The notes beneath the pieces are model-generated. The model was not told the origin of the DNA. It saw only the letters and a list, made by a program, of their open reading frames with translations, and made no database searches. From NCBI GenBank assembly GCA_025738555.1, contig JAOVFP010000003.1, positions 2,976,001 through 3,040,000 of the forward strand: a DNA stretch of 64,000 nt, given 5' to 3'. The position numbers and the translations under genes were made by a program. The DNA comes from Cyathus striatus (lineage: Eukaryota > Basidiomycota > Agaricomycetes > Agaricales > Nidulariaceae). This document shows, piece by piece, positions 45,984 through 55,537 of the stretch (positions are counted from its first letter, which is position 1; each line of letters begins with the position of its first letter).

Positions 45984-47177
45984 TTAGTTGTTCTTCATCA
46001 CCTGCTGCTTCTGAATTGCAAGAAACCCCTCCAAGATCTCCACAAGCTTATCCTGACACTTATCAGACCGTTCCATATAATCTCTGCACACAGCCACCTC
46101 TTCTTCGATACATGAATGTGAATGGCATTTCATCTTGCATTGGTGCTTCGAGTGGCTGGATTCATCATTGTCATCTTCATCATCAATGGAAGTCAAAGAT
46201 GATTCAGTAGTAACAGTCTTGGGAGTAGAGGGACCAGGGGAGCTGTCATTGTTGGTAGCAGCAGAATCTTCGAAAATCTCACTGTATTTGTGTTTCCGAT
46301 ACAGGCCACTTAGAGATGCTTGCCAAAGCGCTTCCCCACCAAGACAATCATCATCATGCTTCTGTATCTTTGTGTTAGCAAATGATAAAGATAGCACTAC
46401 ATTACAGATGACTAACCTTCTTCAATTCCACCTTCTTGTCCTCAGAGAGCTGTTGAGAATCATCCCATTGCTTGACTATGTGATCCAAAAGGGCAGCAAT
46501 TGTAATGTTGTCGGAGGAACCACTAAGAATTGCGGCAATTGACTTGACCCTGCTATCTAGACCTTTGGGATTCTAAAGAAAGTAGCACAGTCAGTAACCA
46601 GCATCCAGAGTTGTTCAAATATACATGCATACCTTATGATACCCAACAAGTCCTTCTGCTTTCTGGCACAATAGGTCTGAGCTAACTTGAGGGAACCCAT
46701 GCTCAACCAAATATTCATTGAGCTCCACCCATGCAGTGCCCTTCTTCCCGTATGGTGCCAGAAACGGTTCCTTCTCCATGACTGTGCGTGCAATGCTGAT
46801 GAGGTGGCCACTGTTGAACTTGAACCTTACTCCTTTTGCTGTAGGATCAATGTTTTCTTTATTAGCTTCATCCAAAGATGAGCTAGGAGAACCATGTTTC
46901 AGCTGAGGTTGGGCTCTGGGGAGAACAGGGGGAGCTTCTGTCACAACTCGCGTGGGTGGTACATTTGGCAGGCCATGGTTGAAAGAGTTGTAGATAGCAG
47001 GAGTGGCATGTGGCACAGATGAGAACGGAGGTCCAATCTCATCCAGCAGCTGGGAGATTGATGGAAGTGCTGGGGGGAAGGTGAAAGTGGTGGTAAGTCT
47101 CGAAGAGGCATGATGTTGCTGCTTAGCTTACCTCTCTTCCAGTTGCCTTTTATCCTTCCCTCAAGAACCCTTGTCAT
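45984..47177 (-). CDS. PIF/Harbinger companion protein (second ORF; Myb/SANT-like role assumed)
   Basis: ATG 47177 (MTRVLEGRIKGNWKR) is spliced in frame over an intron with donor GTAAGC and acceptor CCCCCAG to LPSISQLLDEIGPPFSSV. It continues with GVRFKFNSGHLISIARTVME, KKGTAWVELNEYLVEHGFPQ and KAEGLVGYHK. Two more introns (GTATGC...CTTTAG; GTTAGT...CAAAG) lead to NPKGLDSRVKSIAAILSGSS and the C-terminal part with MERSDKCQDKLVEILEGFL, a coiled-coil-like end as in many Harbinger second proteins. In characterised elements this partner binds DNA and imports the transposase into the nucleus; that role is inferred by position. The frame has no stop codons, unlike the transposase it faces with 64 bp between the two stop codons. 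Confidence 0.68.
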
Positions 47178-47631
47178 GCTGGAGACCTCCCTCCCTGTTC
47201 CTATTTACTCAAATGACATTGAGTAGCTCTTAGCTGGCTCCACCTTCAGAGGAATGCTTGGGTTGTAAATCGCACATCTGGTTGTATTGAACAGAGGGAG
47301 GACCAGCAGAGGGGATTGCTTGTTGTTCTCCTCCATAATGGCAGCATTTGACGAGATGGGATGAGACGAGGGAGGAAGGTAGCCATGGAAAGTGTTCCAC
47401 TGGAGTACTACAGCATTGAGTTTTGCATATGTAGAATCTTGCTTTGCGCATACACATGAAATGTTGGCATGTCCACAATTCGGATTCGGACACACAAACC
47501 AGTGGAACTGAGGTAAGCGAGGTAAGCACTTGGTAAGCCCCACAGCCAAGCTCAGTACAAATCTCAACTGAATGTAAGCGAGTTCCACTCACTCAAACTT
47601 CACTTAAACCCAGTTGCAAATACGCTCTGTT

Positions 47632-47955
47632 ATGTCTGCTGCAGTCGATCTACCACCCTGTCTAACCTGTTACCTGAGGGTCATTCACATTCTATATTTT
47701 CCACTTATTTCATGTCAATGACTATACTAAAGATCATTCTCGTAGACTTTAACCCAACAAATAACAACTGTAATAGCAACCAAGCTATAAATCAATTGAT
47801 ATGCAACTGGACTTGTGGACAACAGCTTGCTGCAGAAGTGATCAACAAGCCAACATTGCAAGTTGCCAAGTCCTAGTCACATGCAAGGAACAGTCACATG
47901 TGGAATTGTTGATGTATGAAAGTGAACACTGAATGGCTACTAACTAGTAAAAAGG
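47632..47955. repeat. Left copy of a flanking direct repeat next to the second TIR element
   Basis: GTTGCCAAGTC, ATGCAAGGAACAGTC and CATGTGGAATT (about 47867-47915) recur in the same order and orientation at about 50918-50970, on the far side of the TIR element 47956-50740. The rest of this interval is AT-rich without genes. Confidence 0.55.
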
Positions 47956-50740
47956 TAGTAAGATAGCAGTCACAATGTTCCAGCACCCTTACATAAGCTG
48001 ATTATGTACATGCCAAGAGGCGCAAAATGTCAGGTTCAGAAGAATCCAAGAAATTAAGCACTAGGAATCAGCTTGGAAGAGCTCTGCAGAGTATGTATTT
48101 TCTGTGAGATAACTAATATTGGTATTACAAAGTAAGATTAGAAATATATCATTGATATTCACTCTTAAGATTAGCTGATATTTCTTGAAGAAGTATCTTC
48201 TGTTGACCCATGCTGCCTTAGACCCTGATTATATATGCCAATGAAGTGTGTTGAGTAACTGGCATAACTAAGATTATATATGTAAGGATGAGATCTATTG
48301 TTATGTATTATGGTACTAAAGAATTTGAAGTTGTGGGATGTCATCAAAACATGCAAGGACATTATCTCTTCTTCCAGGTCCAATTCTTCAGAGTCCAATG
48401 AGTCAATATCATCAGAAACTGTTTCTTTGAACTAATTAAGCTTCTGAAGTGGTACTCACACCATATCCTAGCATGCACTTGACACTTGTCACCTTCACTG
48501 TCTGTAATCTCCACAGTGGCCTGCAGCTTCCCTGATGTCCCACTACAAGATTGATCTTTTGGTTTCCCAGAACCATTCTTCAAGTTTAATAGGTGGTTTA
48601 TTGTGATTTTGGGATGTCTACCCATGTTTTTAATGTTGATATCCTTTTGTTTTTGTTCACATAAGGTGGTTGCTGTCACCTGAAAAGTCACATGACTTGA
48701 TTATATAAGCTGCAAAATGTTAGGGGACAAAAATCTGAAGAGGCTTCCAATCTATTTGCAGTGTAATAATAAAGCATTCTGAACAACTTTTATTTAAAAA
48801 TAAAGGAATAGGGCCAGCAAGCAGCACAGCCCACTACTGGCACTTATTAAGGTTAAAAATATAGCAGATGTTAATGTACTATGAGTGGAGCAATATCTAT
48901 GAAGATGCAGTACAGTCCACCAAGTAAATACTCCCACACAATGCAGGCATACTAAACAGTAGGCAGATTGTCCCAACTTCCATTGCATTGACTCACCCAC
49001 ACACATACACCAAAGCCTTGCCTGCTCCAAAAGGAACTTGGCGTCTTTCACAGCATTGTTATCAATCAAAGTGGGTTGAGTGACAGGTCACTGAGGTGAT
49101 GCTCAGACAATGAATGATAAATCTACAAAATGATTAAACTTGAATAGCCAAAAAAAATCAAGCAAAGCATACCACTTCTCTCCAACATGCGCATCATGGC
49201 ACACCATCTCAAGTCAATTTATATCCTCATTCATGGCAGATTTAGGATTGAGTCCCTCCGTGCTAAAAAAAACCTGGCCTTCAGAATTCCATCTCACCTC
49301 ACTTAAATTGGTATACAGCTCGTCATCATATTCCATAGTAGAAACTTCCTCATTTGGATTTATCTTGCATATGCTGTATCCATATGCATCTATGAACAAG
49401 TACCTGCAGATAGGATATGTAGTAGCATTGCGCAGATCGAAAACTGTATGATTTTCTGCAGTGGAAGATGGTTTGCGGAGAACATGCAGAAGCAATGCTG
49501 ATGGAAAGGAAATAGCAGATACCTATATATAGTAGTTATATATGGGGGGGAAAGGATATTGCGCATTTCTTCTACTTACACCTTGGGTAGTATGGGTACT
49601 TAGTCTCCAATTTCTGGCTCTTCATAAAAATTGATGCTTCTCCCAAGAACAAGGAAGAACAAGGAGAGAAGAAGAAAGAACAAGGAAAGAAGAAAGAAAG
49701 TAGAAAGCCAACTCACCCACTTATCCGTTTTCCCCTGCCCCCTTACATTCACCTCCATAGCTCATGACTCATACAAGACACCATAAGTCTTAGTAAACAA
49801 ATGTAATGATATCTGGTCAGCCTTGCCCAGCTTGGTAATATTGCCTGAGCCCATATCAAGCTATCCAGATGCAATATGATGCATATGCATATGAGTGGTT
49901 CCTTGTAATTGTTCTGGCCAGTCCTAAACCCAAAATTGAGTGATAATGGAGTACTTGAGAAATTGCCAGAGAGTATGATATTTGAATGAGCTTGAACAAC
50001 AGGTCCATAGTGCATTTCGTGAATAAGATTGAAGAGATGGAGAGCCTGGAGAAATAATAAGAATAAAGTATTCCGATTGTGTTCAAGTGAGTTGTTGGTC
50101 ATGGATCATTGCCATTCTCATGACACCGAGGAGGAGGAGGAGGAGGAGGAGGAGGAGGAGGAGGAGGGAGGATGGGGTGCTGACTGAGTAAATGAAAAGA
50201 ACATATATCACAATGATATGACATCAAACCAAAGTGAGAAGAAAGAAACAATGAGTAGTTAAGTGCCAAAAGACAAGGACTGGGGGGGGACAACAAGAGG
50301 GGGGAGATGATGACAAGGGGGTATGACAACAAGTGGGGAACACAAACGAGGATGAGGGGGAAAGATGATGTTCTTCAATACTTACACAGAGAATGTTATG
50401 GTAACCAATCACAAAGTGTCTGGAAAAGGCATCAGCCAATCAGGTGGCCAGAAACTGAGATCCCGAACATGATCCACAAATTGTCTTATTAGGAAATCCA
50501 AACCTCCCCAAAACTCACTACCTTAAAAGGTAGTGGGAATATTGTGGTCAAAATTCTGAAGTCAATTCACTTTTTTTTCAATTTCTTTTTTGAACATTCT
50601 GCTTTAAATACACTACAGAATAACTTCTTGGAATCAGATTTGTGCAAAAATAAATGTTGAGGAAGGTATTTCGGGATTGAGCTGAGGTCAAGTTTGTATT
50701 ATGTAAGGGTGCTGGAATATTGTGACCGCTATCTTAACTA
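47956..50740. mobile_element. 2.8-kb TIR element flanked by TA, contents unrecognised
   Basis: Left end from 47958 GTAAGATAGCAGTCACAATG, right end complement ending 50738 (TATTGTGACCGCTATCTTAA), followed inward on both sides by TTCCAGCACCCTTACATAA; about 40 bp match with three differences. TA lies directly outside each end. Inside are minus-strand frames of 75-117 codons (for example 49214-49495 with RYLFIDAYGYSICKINPNEE, 48362-48691, 49749-50102) that may be exons of one gene, but I recognise no transposase. A related end motif (GGGAATATTGTGGTC) occurs at about 50535-50550, suggesting nesting. It sits in the promoter-side flank of cyclase copy 3. Confidence 0.68.
50128..50166. repeat. (GAG)13 microsatellite
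   Basis: Thirteen uninterrupted GAG triplets, immediately followed by GGAGGATGGGG. On the minus strand they would encode a Pro run inside a 77-codon frame (50099-50332), but that frame has no other support. Confidence 0.95.
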
Positions 50741-51202
50741 AGTAAGTAATACTTTGGATCTCTTCAAGTTAATTCGGAATATTGTTCTCACCCCAATATG
50801 CAAGATAGTCTTTTTTGGAAGGTGTTAACATCGGGGTGTTCAATTCACAAATCGCTATTGTCTGGGGTGCATTCTTGGTGCATTCCCCTTCACGAAAAAA
50901 CCGTAGAGTTGCCAAGTTGCCAAGTCAAATGCAAGGACCAGTCGCATGTGGAATTGCAGATGTAAGTGAACAGATACCTTTGTATCTCTTCAAGTTAGTA
51001 CTCTGTCTGCTCTCCTAATACTTATATAAGGACATTCTCGACAATGAATCCAGTTCAACGTTCAAATGCAGTTCCTTTCTAGAAAAATAAGCTCTGGTAA
51101 AAGCAATAACCTTTGGACTTACACTGTTACATTACAGTAAATTTTCAAGTTCCAACACCTGTTTCTGGTTTTTAGTTCCATACCCCTCAATACTCACCAG
51201 AG
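50741..51202. promoter_or_regulatory. Flank and duplicated promoter of cyclase copy 3
   Basis: It contains the right copy of the direct repeat shared with about 47867-47915 (here about 50918-50970). From about 51027 it then has sequence related to the 180 bp before copy 2 (ATAAGGACATTCTCGACAATG ... GTTCCATACCCCT, here shortened). No separate gene. Confidence 0.5.
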
Positions 51203-54200
51203 ATGCCTTGCTTTTCCTATAAGGAATTCACAGAGGTGAAGCCTATGAAGATCAAGAATTGGCGGGTCAAGTATCTTGGTGGGACGAGGAAGGAATGGGT
51301 ATATCTAACCAATGAAGAGGCTGTCAAATGGCCCCTTTCTGATCTCGAAAAATATAACCTTGGCCTCCTCAACGTATACCTCTACCATTTATCAGCATCT
51401 CTCTGCATACTAAATTGAAATGTAGGAAGACCACTTGAAGAGCCTGAGTAAAGCAACAATGCCTCTCGAAGCTGCACAAAATGTGTACCGATTGATGAAA
51501 CGCACTCAGTCGCCAGACAGAGACTTTCCGGGAGTCTGCACGGACATGCAGTTCCTCACTCCCATGTACACCTTCACATTTTATGCTTTGGGATTTGAGA
51601 TCCCAGAACACCAGTGTATGGAGCAGATTCGCTATATTCTGTCTCTTGCAAGCCCAGAACATCTGGAAAATCACAATGTCTGAATTCGACATAATGCTGG
51701 TATAATTAGTCTGAATTGAACATAATTAGGAAGATTGGTCCAAATAGCGCGAATTCAGAGCATTTGTATAATTACTCATAATTCGGAGTTGAACCATTTT
51801 AGTTCGGCATAATTCTGACAACATGAGCAATTAGTGAGGAGCAAATTCACCCCAGGTTCACAGTAATTAGAACTCATTCAACATTCCCGAAAACCCTCAC
51901 AAGTATAAGAATACAAGCAAATATTATATTAAAAATAAATATAGTACAAAGAGTGTAGTATAAGGACAGTTAGGGTAGCAGTATATATATCATAGACATG
52001 AAGTAATGCTCAACACAATATGGTACCCGCAGCTCAACCACTTACAGTTCAGTAATTGGTTGCATATCATTTCTAGATGCTGTAAAAGATTGATGTTGGA
52101 ACAAGAAAGAAATGAAGGCTACATTTGAACTTGCCTAGAAGTTTATGTGGTGTGTCGACCTGGAGTCTACTCATATCCTGATCCTATAAGAATAGAGTGT
52201 TAGCACATAGCTTAAAAGAGAATAATCACATACATGTATTCCCAGCTGAGCATTAAAATCTCCCTCTCAGGAGCGAGGGTTGGTGTTGGTGTTGAATGCT
52301 ATGACTGGAGAGGTAATGAGTATTGCGAATACATCGAAGAACAGTCAGTTTTGATGTTGAGACATAAAATATGAGCTCGAGTGGGGGCGGGAAAAAGAGG
52401 AAGCACGGCAGACTGAATGATTGATGAGAGAGGGAGCAAGGACGAAGAGGGGGGGGGAATGATGGTGGTATGATGAAGAAAAACTTCGTTGGCAACGGTT
52501 CTGAACCTGTCTTCATCATGCATGTGATCGGACAACGAAGGTAAACAAGGATATGCGAGCCAATAAGCGAGAGCTAGATTGTGTAAGTCCGTGCTAGATC
52601 AGTTCTAGAATCACGACGGTCTCATTACTCAGTACTCGTACTCAGGACTTGCTCAAGACCAGCTTAGCAATATGACAATACTAACCGGACAAGTGGTTCA
52701 GCGCTTAGCACTCGGCACTGGTGTAGGCCTTTCAACTTAACTGAGCATTGCTTCTCGTACCAAGATGAGTGTAGTGGTCACTACATTCGATTAAAGCTGA
52801 ATTACACGAGTTCCAGAAATAATACTTAATGTTGGTATATTCATGTCTAACCGAACACATCACCCAAGGACATGAGTATAAGTTATACCTAAGCGAAACG
52901 TCGTGTGAAGAACAATGAATAAAGATGCGAAGTTAGGTACCATGATGTATCATTGATTCCACTTAGGAATAATTAGAAGAATTGAGAAGAATTGAGCTCA
53001 CTGATACACAATTTGGAATGTGTGTTTTTCCTGATGAAGATGGTGGTTGGGCAATGTACGGTTTTTCTTCTTGTGTGGTTGGAAGGACTCGGAATAATTG
53101 GACTGTGCAGGGCTCCTGGGGATCCCTCGACTGTGTTTGGAACGTCGCTAAACTACACCAGTCTGCGGATTTTGGGACTTAGCGCAGATCATCCGGCCAT
53201 GAAGAAGGCGAGGATGACACTAAAGGGAATGGGTAATTATTTATATCTCTACTAGTTGTTCATCACTGACCGATTTATAGGTGGTGTCCTCGGCTCATCA
53301 ATCTGGGGAAAATTCTGGCTTGCCATTCTAAACCTGTACGACTAGGATGGCTTGAACTCCATCCCACCCGAAATATGGTACGTCAACAAAATAATCTCTG
53401 GAAGCCGTTCACTCACATGCGTACACCCCCAGGCTCCTGCCAGATTAGCTCCCATTCCACCCCTCGAAATGGTACATGTTCATCCGCTCATTCCATCACC
53501 CAATGAGCTACCTCTACCGCGTCCGGTTCGTAGCACCACTCACCGACCTTGGTATAAATTTACGCAAGGTACCTCCTTCCTTTCCTCTCCAACTTTCACG
53601 ATTCTGATGTCAAACCGATAGGAATTGTACGTGGAGGACTATGAAACAATTGACTGGCCCAAACGGCGGGACGCAACAGCCCAAGGCGACGAACACGTCG
53701 GAATATCAACTGTAATGAAAATAGCGTTCTACTTCTTCAACAACTTTGTGGAGAAGTATCCTATCGGACCGCTTGTCCGGCGCGCCCTCCACCGCGTCTA
53801 CGAACAATCACGGTTTGAACTTGAAAATACAAATTATTACACTATCGTGTCGTGCTGTGCTGCTTTGCATCTTATAGTGCAGAGCCATGCGAAAGGTGTA
53901 GAGAACGAGACGGTCAAGAAGCAGAAGGAGGCGATTAAGGGCTATTTATGGATGTCCCCTGAAGGGATGCATGTTACTGTGTCCACTGGTATTCCAGCGT
54001 GGGCGGGGGCGCTTATGGCTCATGCGTTGGTAGAGACGGGATTGTGCGAGTTGGAGGAGAATCAGGAGTCGATTGTGAGGTTGGTCAAGTTCTTTGAGGA
54101 CGAGCAGATGTTGGATAATTCGAAGCATTGGCCCGAGGATTATAGACAGTATTGTAAAGGGGGCTGGTAAGTCTTTTTTGATATACTCTTTTGTTCGTGT

Positions 54201-55415
54201 TTTGCTTATGTGGTGGGGTTAGGGTGTTTGGATTGAAGAATGAGAACGGGTACCTTTTGACGGATTGTACAGGTGAAACACTCAGTGCGATTATGCACCT
54301 CTCGCATATACTCGAGTATGTACCTTCCTCATCCCCTTTCCCTCCCATCCTCAAATAAACTAGACCAGAAGACCGCTTTCCAGAATGGCGCCTTCGACTC
54401 GCTGTTGACCTTCTCCTCATGATGCAGTCCGCTGATGGTGGTTTTCCAGCGTACGAAAACGTCGTGGGTCAGATTATCTGGAACTACTTAATCCTTCCCA
54501 AGAATTCGGTATATCTTCTAATTTAGTATGCGGAATAGTTTTGATTTAACTGTTCATATATCTTGATAGACGCTGTGATGGTGGATTATTCGGCAGCTGA
54601 AGTTACCACTTCCGCCTCCGGTGCGCATTGCGACTTTAGAGAGAGGTATAATTACCGGTCCAAGGACATCGAGTACGTCTTCTTTCCCTTCATCCGTACC
54701 CACTAACTCTCGTACCTACAGCCACTGCCTAAAACGCGTAGTAGCATACCTTCACAACACGCAACATCCAAGCGGGGGATGGACCAGTTTCTGGGGTATA
54801 TACATGCTCTACGGGACGTTCTTTGCCTTGCGCGGGCTGTCGAAGACCGGGAAGGAGTATTATTCCAACAGCGAGTATGTTAGGCGCGCGTGTGACTTTG
54901 TGGTTAGTGTGCAACATGATGGAGGGTGGGGAGAGGATCGCTCGGTGAGTTCATCGACTTTTTCATATCATGAGGCGTTGTTGATTTTTGAACTGGGCAC
55001 TGATTATTTGCAATAGGGCGTGAAACTGAAGCAATTTGTGCATGGGTCAAAAGCGAATATGGCACAGACGAGCTGGGCTGTTCTCGGGCTGATGTATGCA
55101 AAGTACCCTGATAAGAGTGTGATTCAACGAGCAGTGAAGAGGGTTATGGATGAGCAGCTTCCTGTATGTCCTCTTTCTTTGCTTGGGATGGGATTGTTGA
55201 TAGTGATATTTATGCGGTAGGATGGATCCTGGCCAAGTGAGGGACCCACTGGGTTCGCGTTTACGACATTCGCCGTGACGTATCCTTTTTACAAGTAAGT
55301 TTAGGTTACAGCTTTGTGGGGTTGGGACTAACGGGTGTTTATTGTCGGTAGGATTATATTCCCAACGTGGATGCTTGGTGTTGCACATCGATATTTGAAT
55401 GAGGAGCCTATGTAG
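51203..55415 (+). pseudogene. Oxidosqualene cyclase-like terpene cyclase, copy 3 (disrupted)
   Basis: Same gene structure as copies 1 and 2, beginning at ATG 51203 (MPCFSYKEFTEVKPMKIKNW) and ending NEEPM at TAG 55413-55415. Three lesions are visible. First, a 1377-bp insertion (51660-53036) splits the string [12 protein letters not shown]. Second, TAG at 53343-53345 replaces the Trp codon of NLYEWDGLN in the other copies. Third, one A is lost in the run near 54456 (GTACGAAAACGTC versus GTATGAAAAACGTC), shifting [12 protein letters not shown] out of frame. Elsewhere it is close to copy 2, including DCTGE at 54263-54277, [22 protein letters not shown] and [11 protein letters not shown]. The nearness to copy 2 implies a recent duplication and recent death. 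A truncated product could arise only from the first exons. Confidence 0.9.
51660..53036. mobile_element. 1377-bp non-autonomous TIR insertion in cyclase copy 3
   Basis: The ends are inverted: CATCTGGAAAATCACA (from 51660) and, on the opposite strand, CATCAGGAAAAACACA (ending 53036), two mismatches in 16. AA is repeated on each side (51658-51659, 53037-53038), and removing the insert plus one AA restores the exon as in copy 2 (CCAGAAGATGG). The left 150 bp repeat variants of CATAATTAG and TGAATT. Internal frames (52253-52535) show no transposase. Superfamily not assigned. Confidence 0.82.
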
Positions 55416-55537
55416 GACCATGTGGTTATGTGGTATTACAAGACATCATAAATAGTCGTACAGTCATCAATATGAATTTTTCTTCTTTATATATAAATCT
55501 CATTGTATATCATTCACCTCGAAGCTAGCCTCCTTTA

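Larger units (their letters stand above)
44521..47628. mobile_element. PIF/Harbinger-like DNA transposon, two convergent genes
   Basis: Left end AGAGTGTATTTGCAAC (44521) and right end GTTGCAAATACGCTCT (to 47628) form terminal inverted repeats, flanked by GTT at 44518-44520 and 47629-47631 (3-bp duplication, as expected for the superfamily although TWA is more usual). Subterminal AAGTGAA and AAGCGAG-type words repeat in both ends. Inside are a plus-strand DDE transposase (44987-45919) and a minus-strand companion protein (45984-47177), the canonical two-gene layout. A 120-codon frame near the right end (47205-47592, minus) is unassigned. Confidence 0.88.

Noticed and set aside
49749..50102. 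117-codon frame as a membrane protein
   Set aside because: Hydrophobic patches come from AT-rich codons; no family features, and it may be intron plus exon of an unknown gene in the TIR element.
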